Source: an uncultured Lachnospiraceae bacterium (GTDB lineage: Bacteria > Bacillota > Clostridia > Lachnospirales > Lachnospiraceae). From it: a stretch of DNA of 36,630 bases. A program made the position numbers and the translations under genes. The DNA lies in the NCBI GenBank assembly GCA_910588565.1, contig CAJUPF010000028.1, forward strand, positions 1-36,630. Direction: 5' to 3'. Positions 17,792 through 24,623 of this stretch are shown piece after piece (position 1 is the first letter of the stretch; the number at the start of each line of letters is the position of its first letter). Under the pieces are notes generated by a model. It was not told the DNA's origin and searched no databases. It worked only from the letters and a program-made list of their open reading frames with translations.

Positions 17792-18562
17792 ATGCGGATT
17801 ATTTTATCACCGGCAAAAAAGATGAAGGAAGAGCCGGAATCTCTCCCGCCTTCCGGTCTTCCGGAGTATATCGGCCAGGCGGAGGAAATTCTAAAATGGA
17901 TGAAACAGCAGTCAAGGGAAGAACTGCAGAAATTGTGGAACTGTAATGATAAAATTACAGATCAGAATGTAGAACGATTGAAACATATGGAGCTGCGTCA
18001 AAGGCTTTCCCCGGCAATCCTTTCTTATGAGGGCATCGCGTATCAGTATATGGCGCCGGCTGTATTTGAGACAGGGCAGTTTGCGTATGTGCAGAAGCAT
18101 TTGCGGATTCTTTCGGCTTTTTACGGCGTATTAAAACCGATGGATGGAGTGGCGCCCTACCGCCTGGAAATGCAGGCGAAGGCGTCGCTTGCCGGTAAAA
18201 AGGATTTGTATGAGTTATGGGGCGGCAGGCTGTATCATGCGGTAAAAGATGACAGCGGCATTATAATCAATCTGGCTTCAAAGGAATACGCAAAATGTAT
18301 CGAGCAGCACTTGTCTTTGGAAGATACGTATATTACCATAAAATTCTGTGAAAAGTCCAAAGGGAAACTGGTGACGAAGGGTACGTATGCCAAGATGGCC
18401 AGAGGAGAAATGGTCCGCTGGATGGCAGAGAATCAGATTGAGTATCCGGAGGAGATTCGGATGTTTGACAGATTGGGATATGTGTTCCGGAAAGATATCT
18501 CTTCCGATCAGGAGTATGTGTTTGAAAGAATAATCAATAAACAGACGGAGGTATCATTATAA
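17792..18562 (+). CDS. yaaA: Peroxide stress protein YaaA (DUF328/UPF0246)
   Basis: The 256-aa protein has the family's full length and signature start MRIILSPAKKM, followed by YQYMAPAVF, ILSAFYGVLKPMDGVAPYRLEM, and INLASKEYAK. In E. coli YaaA lowers intracellular free iron during hydrogen peroxide stress, and its fold binds DNA. It starts 5 bases after the bcp stop codon and has no clear ribosome binding site except AGGGAAGCCGGCGAG within the end of bcp, so translation is probably coupled. The pairing with a peroxidase fits a joint role in oxygen defence for an anaerobe. Confidence 0.95.
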   Translation: MRIILSPAKKMKEEPESLPPSGLPEYIGQAEEILKWMKQQSREELQKLWNCNDKITDQNVERLKHMELRQRLSPAILSYEGIAYQYMAPAVFETGQFAYVQKHLRILSAFYGVLKPMDGVAPYRLEMQAKASLAGKKDLYELWGGRLYHAVKDDSGIIINLASKEYAKCIEQHLSLEDTYITIKFCEKSKGKLVTKGTYAKMARGEMVRWMAENQIEYPEEIRMFDRLGYVFRKDISSDQEYVFERIINKQTEVSL

Positions 18563-18633
18563 GCAGAAATGAAGGATTGAGTGTATTGGACGCTCTAGCA
18601 TCTCAAGAGTAATTGTGTATGGATATAATTTGA

Positions 18634-18677
18634 CCGTCAGCTCAGAGCAGGCATATTTACCAGTTCTGAGCTGACGG
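18634..18677. other. 13-bp perfect inverted repeat downstream of yaaA
   Basis: CCGTCAGCTCAGA (18634-18646) and TCTGAGCTGACGG (18665-18677) form a stable stem with an 18-base loop in the space between yaaA and the convergent small gene. No T-run follows on either strand. It could be a transcript-stabilising hairpin or a bidirectional weak terminator. Confidence 0.5.
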
Positions 18678-18714
18678 ATGCATTGCGGGCGATATTTTCT
18701 TTTTATGTAAATGA

Positions 18715-18900
18715 TTATGCGGAGTAAATGCTCCGTTGTTTTTCGTTATACAGTTTCTTTTTGTTAATATATTGGACTCTGGCTCTTGGGGAGTATTTAT
18801 CACAGTGCTGGCAATAGCCTTTGTGTTCTGCTTTTCTGCCTTTCGAGCAGTCGCCGAAACTTATGTAATATTTACATGGGGTTTCTCTGTATTTGCTCAT
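18715..18900 (-). CDS. Small Cys-rich protein, 61 aa, possible zinc-binding
   Basis: This basic 61-residue protein has four Cys at 9, 18, 30 and 33 (PCKYY...GDCSKGRKA...YCQHCDKYSPRARV), a pattern fit for one zinc site, and a very basic tail. GGAGG stands 8 bases before its ATG, and a TATAAT at 18942-18947 on the minus strand could drive it. I recall similar short proteins as hypothetical entries in Lachnospiraceae, but no function. It lies downstream of rtcB on the same strand, 97 bases away, and might partly be read through from it. An RNA-binding zinc-ribbon role would fit the neighbour but is speculation. Confidence 0.75.
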   Translation of the reverse strand: MSKYRETPCKYYISFGDCSKGRKAEHKGYCQHCDKYSPRARVQYINKKKLYNEKQRSIYSA

Positions 18901-18997
18901 AATGTTATCCTCCGATTTTTGTGTTTGAAATTTTATTCCACATTATACAATGCTGTACTGGCTCCGGGAATGTCGTAGCTATGTAATGTAGATTGTT

Positions 18998-20146
18998 TTA
19001 ATAATTTCCGGCCTTAAAGTTATAAACTGGTCTGAGTATTTTTTCGATGGTTACCGTATCTCCGATCACTGCGGTAATGTCTTCCATTGGTCTGTAGGCA
19101 AAAGGCGCCTCATCCAGAGTATCTTTGTTAATACAACTGGAATAGATGCCTTTCATCTCTTTATGAAACGCTGACACTGTAAAACGTTCTTTTACAGCTT
19201 CCCGTTTTAAAATTCTGCCGGAACCATGGGGCGCTGAACAGTTCCAGTCGGTGTTCCCAAGTCCACAGCCAAGCAGGATGCCGTCGCGCATGTTGATGGG
19301 GATGATAACTTTTTCCCCTGTTTTTGCAGAAATAGCGCCTTTTCTGAGTATTGGTGCATGGAACGTCTGAATCGTTTCTTCACTGGTATCTATATAGTTG
19401 TGGATACACTCATAAGAGTCAGAGAATTTCCATTTCATCCCTTTTTTGAGTTCATCCAGAATAATTTCCCGGTTGAGGGAAGCGTAACGCTGGACGATCT
19501 GCAGATCGTGAAGATATTCCTGCATCAGTTCCCCTTCCAGCCAGGTTAGTTCATAAGGGAGCTTGATATGCCTGCTTTTTAAGTAGTTCTGTCCTTTTTT
19601 CAGATAATATTCGGTCACATCTTTTCCAAGACGGCGGCTGCCGGAGTGAATGACAATCGAAAGATGCCCATCTTCCTCTTTATCTACTTCCAGAAAATGA
19701 TTGCCGCCTCCCAGACTTCCCAGGCTTAAAATGGTTTTTTCCAATTGGATGTGTTCTGCACATAGAAGCTCCGCAAAATTGAATTTATCTGCAAAACGAT
19801 GTGCCTGAGTTCTGATTTGAGAGCCGGAAGGAATTTTGTTTCGGATGACTGTATCCAGTTTCTGATATTCGATGTGCTTTTCTTTCAGACGTGCCAGTGT
19901 CATGCCGCAGCCAATGTCAATACCAATCAGGTTTGGCATAATTTTATCACCAATGGTCATGGTCAGGCCAATGGTTCCGACCTTTCCGGGATGCACATCC
20001 GGCATAACGCGGATACGGCTTCCCTTAGAAGCTTCCAGATCACAGATCATCTGCAGCTGATCCAGAGCGTAATCGTCAATTGCAGTAGAAGATGGGTGCG
20101 TTGTAAATATCTGAGCAGAAGCATATGCTCCATTTAATGTTTTCAT
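18998..20146 (-). CDS. rtcB: RtcB-family RNA ligase
   Basis: The 382-aa protein belongs to the RtcB family, which joins RNA ends carrying 2',3'-cyclic phosphate or 3'-phosphate to 5'-OH ends using GTP and Mn2+. Visible motifs are MPDVHPGKVGTIG, IGIDIGCGM (metal-binding Asp and Cys), SLGGGNHFLEV, VIHSGSRRLG (active-site and metal His), and near the C-terminus GILLGCGLGNTDWNCSAPHG with the guanylate-accepting His region. It is the shorter bacterial subtype. Of two in-frame ATGs I choose 20146, preceded by AAAGGA and aligned with the family's usual start (MKTLNGAYASAQIF); the other, at 20167, overlaps a leader ORF stop. No archease or rtcR gene is adjacent. Confidence 0.9.
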   Translation of the reverse strand: MKTLNGAYASAQIFTTHPSSTAIDDYALDQLQMICDLEASKGSRIRVMPDVHPGKVGTIGLTMTIGDKIMPNLIGIDIGCGMTLARLKEKHIEYQKLDTVIRNKIPSGSQIRTQAHRFADKFNFAELLCAEHIQLEKTILSLGSLGGGNHFLEVDKEEDGHLSIVIHSGSRRLGKDVTEYYLKKGQNYLKSRHIKLPYELTWLEGELMQEYLHDLQIVQRYASLNREIILDELKKGMKWKFSDSYECIHNYIDTSEETIQTFHAPILRKGAISAKTGEKVIIPINMRDGILLGCGLGNTDWNCSAPHGSGRILKREAVKERFTVSAFHKEMKGIYSSCINKDTLDEAPFAYRPMEDITAVIGDTVTIEKILRPVYNFKAGNY

Positions 20147-20161
20147 ATAGAAATTCAGTCC

Positions 20162-20249
20162 TTTCATTAAATCCGCCGAACGGCATCAAGGTATCCCGTG
20201 AGGGATTTCATTAAATCCGCCGAACGGCATCAAGGTATCCCGTGAGGGT
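20162..20249 (-). repeat. 44-bp tandem duplication in the rtcB leader
   Basis: A 43-base block at 20162-20204 is repeated without change at 20206-20248 (period 44). On the minus strand each copy contains two small hairpin candidates, ATCCC-TCAC-GGGAT and GCC-GTTC-GGC, and ends GGCGGATTTAATG. The second copy in the direction of transcription runs into the rtcB start region. Confidence 0.93.
20167..20211 (-). CDS. Possible 14-aa leader ORF overlapping the upstream rtcB ATG
   Basis: The tandem duplication creates an ATG at 20211 behind GGCGG that encodes MKSLTGYLDAVRRI and stops at TAA, whose last base begins the ATG at 20165-20167 (TAATG). This is the arrangement of a translationally coupled leader. 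Whether it is translated is unknown; the ORF may be a by-product of the repeat. Confidence 0.35.
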   Translation of the reverse strand: MKSLTGYLDAVRRI

Positions 20250-20258
20250 ATGATTTTG

Positions 20259-20275
20259 GGCGCAAAAAAAGCGCC
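20259..20275 (-). other. Hairpin with A/T-rich loop in the rtcB leader
   Basis: GGCGC (20259-20263) pairs with GCGCC (20271-20275) around seven A on the plus strand (seven T on the transcribed minus strand). A second similar segment with a T-run lies just before it on the minus strand (around 20283-20293). The pair could form an attenuator-like structure. Confidence 0.45.
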
Positions 20276-20319
20276 TGAATGTAAAAAAGACGCTGGAAAT
20301 CCTGTATCTTATGAAAACA

Positions 20320-20331
20320 GACAGATCTGTC
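20320..20331. promoter_or_regulatory. 12-bp palindrome GACAGATCTGTC
   Basis: A perfect 12-bp palindrome abuts the stop codon of the 25-aa ORF on the minus strand. It could be an RNA hairpin at the end of the ORF or a protein-binding site. Confidence 0.4.
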
Positions 20332-20409
20332 CTATCGGAATAAAAAGAATAGGATAACCATACCTCTTGCTGTTAAATTTGCATTGTTTATAGAATCATA
20401 TATTGTCAT
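20332..20409 (-). CDS. 25-aa hydrophobic small protein in the rtcB leader
   Basis: An ATG at 20409 stands behind a near-perfect AAAGGAGG with correct spacing, and the frame runs 25 codons to a TAG at 20332-20334. The product starts MTIYDSINNANLTARG and ends in a hydrophobic run MVILFFLFR, so it may insert in the membrane like many small regulatory peptides. The stop is directly followed by the palindrome GACAGATCTGTC (20320-20331). Both the strong ribosome binding site and the position about 185 bases before rtcB suggest it is expressed with it. No family is recognised. Confidence 0.55.
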   Translation of the reverse strand: MTIYDSINNANLTARGMVILFFLFR

Positions 20410-20526
20410 GATAATGGCCTCCTTTCTGATAATACGTAGTGAGTTGGTTTCTGTGATTTACCGGTGTTGCGCTGGTTGGATAAAAAACGATGCATCAGCT
20501 GTCCGCCTGTAAATCTGTATATATAC

Positions 20527-20538
20527 TATCGGCCGATA
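20527..20538. promoter_or_regulatory. 12-bp palindrome TATCGGCCGATA between divergent units
   Basis: A perfect palindrome in the AT-rich space between the minus-strand rtcB leader and the plus-strand thiamine promoter. On the plus strand a TATACT lies directly before it. It is a candidate operator for the minus-strand unit. Confidence 0.4.
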
Positions 20539-20601
20539 ATGAAAAATAATAATACTTTTTCAAAATAAAATTGCATAATTGTATTGTATTAGAACTAACG
20601 C

Positions 20602-20630
20602 TTGCCATGTGAAATAAGATTGCGTATAAT
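20602..20630 (+). promoter_or_regulatory. Promoter of the thiE-thiD operon
   Basis: TTGCCA (20602-20607) and TATAAT (20625-20630) are 17 bases apart, and the TPP riboswitch begins about 13 bases downstream. Confidence 0.8.
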
Positions 20631-20642
20631 GAAAAAATAAAA

Positions 20643-20731
20643 ACGGGAGCCTGCGATACAGGCTGAGAGGAAGGTGTGGCCTTTGACCGGTGACCTGATT
20701 TGGATAATGCCAACGTAGGGATATCTGGAAT
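20643..20731 (+). ncRNA. TPP (THI-box) riboswitch
   Basis: The RNA shows the conserved THI-element core: GGGAGCC, then GGCTGAGAGG (the CUGAGA pyrimidine sensor side), then ACCTGATTTGGATAATGCCA and CGTAGGGATA closing the first stem. It binds thiamine pyrophosphate and turns off downstream thiamine genes when the vitamin is abundant. It precedes thiE and thiD, as expected. A hairpin with a short T-rich tail at 20745-20779 is the likely switch terminator. Confidence 0.96.
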
Positions 20732-20744
20732 ACGGACAGTATGG

Positions 20745-20779
20745 AACGGAAGTTGCCCAATCAGGCGGCTTCCGTTTCA
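20745..20779 (+). terminator. Putative riboswitch-controlled terminator
   Basis: AACGGAAG (20745-20752) pairs with CTTCCGTT (20769-20776), with more pairing inside the loop (GCC/GGC). The T-run after it is short and interrupted (TTTCACATTT). Position between the TPP aptamer and thiE supports a role in premature termination. Confidence 0.55.
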
Positions 20780-20867
20780 CATTTGCAGTATTACAAAGCC
20801 GTTTATGATCCGACCGTAAAATATCAACCAGTTTTTCAAAACAGAATAATAACCAGGAGATGATCAA

Positions 20868-21560
20868 ATGAAGACGAAACAATCTGACAACAGGAAAAAC
20901 TCCTGCAGGGACGCGATGCTTCTCTATGCAGTCACGGACAGAAGGTGGACGGGAAACCAGACATTGCTGGAGCAGGTGGAATCTGCACTGAGAGGTGGAG
21001 TTACCTGTATCCAGCTCCGGGAAAAGGGAGCGGCGGAGGAGGAGTTTCTGGCGGAAGCCATTGCAATGAAAAAGCTCTGCCAGGAATATCAGACTCCTTT
21101 CATTATCAATGACAATGTGAATATAGCTATAAAATGCAGTGCAGATGGAGTCCATGTAGGGCAGAATGATATGAATGTCAGGGATGTCCGTGCGCTTGTG
21201 GGGGAGAATATGATAATTGGCGTATCCGCACGGACTGTGGAGCAGGCGCTTGCGGCGGAAGCTGCCGGAGCAGATTATCTTGGCGCCGGGGCTGTATTTT
21301 CTACCGCAACAAAGACAAATGCCTGCGCACTCAGCCATCAGACGTTAACAGAAATCTGTCAGGCCGTACAGATACCTGTCGTGGCAATTGGCGGAATTGA
21401 TAAAAACAATATATTGCAGCTGTCCGGTTCCGGCGTGGACGGCGTGGCATTGGTTTCCGCTGTTTTTGCCGCTGAACAGATTGAAGAAGAATGCAGGCTT
21501 TTGAAGAACCTTTCAAGAAAGATAACAGCAAAAGAAGATGGAACTCTTGCAGCCGGATAA
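20868..21560 (+). CDS. thiE: Thiamine phosphate synthase ThiE
   Basis: The 230-aa enzyme joins HMP-pyrophosphate and thiazole phosphate to thiamine phosphate. The TIM-barrel signatures are all present: YAVTDRRW near residue 17, QLREKGA, FIINDNVNIA, GVHVGQNDM, IGVSARTVEQA, ADYLGAGAVFSTATKTNA with the phosphate-binding loop, and VVAIGGID near residue 170. The ATG is preceded by AGGAGA. The basic N-terminus (about 12 residues) and the tail beyond residue 215 are a little longer than usual. It is the first gene after the TPP riboswitch and is followed by thiD 62 bases later, making a short thiamine operon. Confidence 0.96.
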   Translation: MKTKQSDNRKNSCRDAMLLYAVTDRRWTGNQTLLEQVESALRGGVTCIQLREKGAAEEEFLAEAIAMKKLCQEYQTPFIINDNVNIAIKCSADGVHVGQNDMNVRDVRALVGENMIIGVSARTVEQALAAEAAGADYLGAGAVFSTATKTNACALSHQTLTEICQAVQIPVVAIGGIDKNNILQLSGSGVDGVALVSAVFAAEQIEEECRLLKNLSRKITAKEDGTLAAG

Positions 21561-21622
21561 AGCGCTTATAAGCCTTGCTGGCTGGAAGCACAGAACAGAA
21601 TATGATACGAGGAGTAAGAAAG

Positions 21623-22426
21623 ATGAGGACGGCATTAACAATTGCGGGCAGCGATTCTTCCGGAGGCGCTGGCATACAGGCCGATATGAAAACAATGACA
21701 ATGAACGGCGTTTATGCCATGAGCGCAGTCACTGCGCTGACAGCGCAGAATACGACTGGCATCCGGGGAATTTTAGAGGTTGAACCGGAGTTTTTAAAAA
21801 AACAGATCGACGCGGTATTTGAAGATATTTATCCTGACGCGGTAAAAATCGGAATGCTGTCTTCCGGGGAACTGATCCGGGTGACAGCAGAACGGCTTAA
21901 ATTTTACAGAGCAAAACAGATTGTGCTAGATCCCGTTCTGGCGGCTACGAGCGGCTCAAAATTGATACAAGGCGACGGGGTATCTGCGTTGGTTTCGGAG
22001 CTCTTGCCCCTCTGTACGCTGGTTACGCCCAATATTCCCGAAGCAGAAGTATTATCCGGACAAATCATCCGGGGAAAAGAGGACATGCTGGCGGCAGCGG
22101 AACGGATTGGAAAAACGTATGGCTGCGCCGTGCTGCTGAAAGGCGGGCACAATGCCAGAAATGCCAATGATCTTTTATATACAGAGGGAGAATCCATTTG
22201 GTATGAGGGAAAACGGATTGGCAATCCCAATACTCATGGAACAGGCTGTACGTTATCGAGTGCAATAGCAGCGAATCTGGCAAAGGGATTTGACCTGGCA
22301 GAATCTGTGCAGAAAGCCAAAGATTATATTTCCGGGGCGATTCTGGCAATGCTCGATCTTGGCAGAGGCTGCGGCCCGATGAATCACGCATTTGACCTGC
22401 ACGGCAGATTTGCGGAGGAAAAATAA
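21623..22426 (+). CDS. thiD: HMP / HMP-phosphate kinase ThiD
   Basis: The 267-aa ribokinase-like enzyme phosphorylates hydroxymethylpyrimidine twice, giving the substrate of ThiE. It has ALTIAGSDSSGGAGIQADMK (residues 4-23) for substrate binding, AMSAVTALTAQNT, KIGMLSSGEL, VLDPVLAATSGSKL, TPNIPEAEVLSG, and the anion hole NTHGTGCTLSSAIAANLAKG near residue 205 with the catalytic Asp replaced in the usual position by the GTGC motif Cys context. The start at 21623 follows ACGAGGAG; the open frame extends 16 codons upstream without family similarity. It is the second gene of the riboswitch-controlled operon. No thiM, thiC or thiazole genes are in the window. Confidence 0.96.
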   Translation: MRTALTIAGSDSSGGAGIQADMKTMTMNGVYAMSAVTALTAQNTTGIRGILEVEPEFLKKQIDAVFEDIYPDAVKIGMLSSGELIRVTAERLKFYRAKQIVLDPVLAATSGSKLIQGDGVSALVSELLPLCTLVTPNIPEAEVLSGQIIRGKEDMLAAAERIGKTYGCAVLLKGGHNARNANDLLYTEGESIWYEGKRIGNPNTHGTGCTLSSAIAANLAKGFDLAESVQKAKDYISGAILAMLDLGRGCGPMNHAFDLHGRFAEEK

Positions 22427-22444
22427 AAATCTTCCTGAGAATAT

Positions 22445-22472
22445 TTGACAAATAGCAAAATTCTGGTAAAAT
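22445..22472 (+). promoter_or_regulatory. Promoter of the phosphofructokinase gene
   Basis: TTGACA (22445-22450) and TAAAAT (22467-22472) are separated by 16 bases. The ATG is 30 bases downstream with AAAGGAG in between. Confidence 0.8.
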
Positions 22473-22501
22473 TTTGTAAAAACAATAAAAGGAGAAGCAC
22501 A

Positions 22502-23728
22502 ATGAAAAAAAATCTGATTTTAGGGCAGTCAGGCGGCCCGACAGCCGTTATTAACTGCAGTCTGTACGGCGCGGTACAGGAAGGGTTCCGTAAAGAAGAA
22601 ATTGATAAAGTTTACGGTATGGTAAATGGTATTGAGGGATTTCTTCGCGGAGACTATCTGGATTTCCAGGAAATGAAAGACAACGGCTCGGTAGAGAAGC
22701 TTTTGTATACGCCGGGTGCATTTTTAGGCTCCTGCCGTTATAAACTTCCGGAGGATTTGTCAGATCCGGTTTATGATGAAATCCTAAAGAAGCTTGAAGA
22801 AATGAGCATAGGATATTTCTGCTATATCGGTGGGAATGACTCTATGGATACCGTGAGCAAACTTTCCCGCTATGCAGCAGGAACAGACACCAGCATCCGC
22901 TTTATCGGAATCCCGAAAACAGTAGATAATGATCTGGTATTGACAGACCATACGCCAGGATTTGGAAGCGCGGCGCGCTATGTCGCTTATACAGTAAAAG
23001 AAATTGCCTACGATCTCAGCGTATATAATGCAAAATCTGTTACAATTGTAGAGATTATGGGACGTCATGCAGGCTGGCTGACTGCGGCAAGCCGTCTGGC
23101 AAGGGAGACAGAAAACGGCAATCCCTATCTGATTTATCTGCCGGAAGCAGCATTTGATGTGGAAACATTTGTAGCGCAGGTGGAAAAAGCGCTGGAGGTC
23201 TGCCCGAACCTGCTGGTCTGCGTATCGGAAGGAATTAAGGACAAGGACGGCGTATTTATCTGTGAATATGATTCAAAAGCAGGCGTTGACAGCTTTGGAC
23301 ACAAGATGCTGACAGGCTGCGGAAAATATTTAGAGCGGCTGATCCAGGATCGCCTGAAGATTAAAGCAAGATCGGTAGAACTGAATGTATGCCAGCGCTG
23401 CTCTGCAACGATGATGTCAAAGACCGATCAGACAGAAGCAGCCAGTGCAGGCGCATTTGGCGTAAATGCAGCTGTGAACGGAGAGACTGGGAAAATGGCG
23501 GCGTTTGTCAGAAAAGAAGGCGGCGTTTATGAGATGGAATGTACGCTGCAGGATGTAAATCTGATCTGTAATGAGGAAAAAACCGTGCCGACAGACTGGA
23601 TTATCAAAGACGGCACGGATGTCAGCGAGGAATTTGTAGCGTACGCGCTTCCGCTGATCCAGGGAAAAGTGGAAGTACCGGAGAATGAAAACGGGCTGGC
23701 TGATTTTGTAAAGAGAGCCGGTAAGTAA
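22502..23728 (+). CDS. PPi-type 6-phosphofructokinase
   Basis: The 408-aa cytosolic enzyme phosphorylates fructose 6-phosphate in glycolysis. The N-terminal GQSGGPTAVIN is the nucleotide/PPi loop, YIGGNDSMDTVSKL (about 103-116) is the phosphate-donor site, IPKTVDNDL (about 136-144) carries the catalytic Asp, and IMGRHAGWLTAAS is the substrate-binding helix. The GGNDS variant in place of the ATP-enzyme GGDGS, and the length, place it in the long-chain group usually annotated as pyrophosphate-dependent, where the reaction is reversible. Actual donor choice needs assay. It has its own promoter and terminator and is therefore a single-gene unit. Confidence 0.93.
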   Translation: MKKNLILGQSGGPTAVINCSLYGAVQEGFRKEEIDKVYGMVNGIEGFLRGDYLDFQEMKDNGSVEKLLYTPGAFLGSCRYKLPEDLSDPVYDEILKKLEEMSIGYFCYIGGNDSMDTVSKLSRYAAGTDTSIRFIGIPKTVDNDLVLTDHTPGFGSAARYVAYTVKEIAYDLSVYNAKSVTIVEIMGRHAGWLTAASRLARETENGNPYLIYLPEAAFDVETFVAQVEKALEVCPNLLVCVSEGIKDKDGVFICEYDSKAGVDSFGHKMLTGCGKYLERLIQDRLKIKARSVELNVCQRCSATMMSKTDQTEAASAGAFGVNAAVNGETGKMAAFVRKEGGVYEMECTLQDVNLICNEEKTVPTDWIIKDGTDVSEEFVAYALPLIQGKVEVPENENGLADFVKRAGK

Positions 23729-23760
23729 ACTGCGGATATAAAATAGCAGGTTATAAAAGG

Positions 23761-23793
23761 ACGGGAATGCTTTGGAAGGGCGTTCCCGTTTTA
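23761..23793 (+). terminator. Rho-independent terminator after phosphofructokinase
   Basis: ACGGGAATGC (23761-23770) pairs with GCGTTCCCGT (23780-23789), one G-T pair, followed by a T-run. It sits 32 bases after the stop codon. Confidence 0.92.
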
Positions 23794-24023
23794 ACTCTTA
23801 TATGTCAGTTTTAAGTATTAGTTTGATGTCGGTGACAGGTGCTTGCTGGATTGATTGTGCGGGTAAGTGTCAATGGCTTAAGAGTTTTATTGTAGGATTA
23901 CGAAGGGAGTGGCGAAGCGTCCGTCAGGGAGAGACCGGGCTGTAAATGAAGGAATATTCCGTTTACTGACATTGGGTATTGGGTTTCATTGTGACAATAT
24001 AGAACAAGGATAGAATATTTAAA

Positions 24024-24554
24024 ATGATAAGCGAGAAAAAATACCAAATTGAAACAGAGCGTCTTATATTGAATCCGCTGCCGTTGGACAAGCTGGAACA
24101 GATGCGGGGCGGAACACAATGTTTTTTGGAGCAGTCAGTGCTTTCGGATGTAATTATGCTGGCTGTAGCAGATAAAATAAAGAAAATGCGTCTTTTGCCG
24201 GAAGATGCACATCCCTGGATTACATATTGGCTGATTGCAGAACGGGAAACTGGACGTGGAGCGGGCCTGATTGGCTGTAAATATCTTCCAGATGAGGAAG
24301 GATATGTAGAGGCAGGATATGCAATGGCAGAAGCATACAGAGGCAGAGGTTATATGGCGGAAGCGCTTGCAGGTTTTCTGGACTGGCTGTATGATTGGCC
24401 GTTTTTAAACGGTGTAATCCTTCGGATACAGGATGAAAACTGCGCGTCCCTGCGGGTGGCGGCAAACTGTGGATTTGAGGAGGAGGGAATACAGGGAGGG
24501 TATCGGATTTTTCGATACCAGTTTGAAACAGTTGTTTCTGAAGAGGAATTGTGA
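24024..24554 (+). CDS. GNAT family N-acetyltransferase (RimJ/RimL-like)
   Basis: The 176-aa protein opens with the strand YQIETERLILNPL typical of RimJ/RimL-type acetyltransferases. The acetyl-CoA loop is EAYRGRGYMAEAL (about residues 107-119), and NCASLRVAANCGFEEEG forms the conserved C-terminal helix and strand. The substrate is unknown. The ATG has only a weak AAGGA 13 bases upstream, and a TTGTGA / TAGAAT pair at 23989-24016 may be its promoter, which would leave a very short leader. The gene is 69 bases before the hydrogenase start, but that gene has its own strong ribosome binding site. Confidence 0.88.
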   Translation: MISEKKYQIETERLILNPLPLDKLEQMRGGTQCFLEQSVLSDVIMLAVADKIKKMRLLPEDAHPWITYWLIAERETGRGAGLIGCKYLPDEEGYVEAGYAMAEAYRGRGYMAEALAGFLDWLYDWPFLNGVILRIQDENCASLRVAANCGFEEEGIQGGYRIFRYQFETVVSEEEL

Positions 24555-24623
24555 TAGAATACATATATCTTTTGGAAGAAGCAGATTTATGCTTTTTCTT
24601 TGTACACAGAAAGGAGAGCGATT

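Noticed and set aside
18720..18741. Terminator-like CGGAG/CTCCG hairpin with T-rich tail
   Set aside because: It lies inside the coding end of the minus-strand 61-aa gene and the T-run is on the wrong strand for that gene; stem of only 5 bp.
20162..20249. CRISPR array
   Set aside because: Two identical 43-base blocks are adjacent with only one base between them; there are no unique spacers and no cas genes, so it is a tandem duplication.
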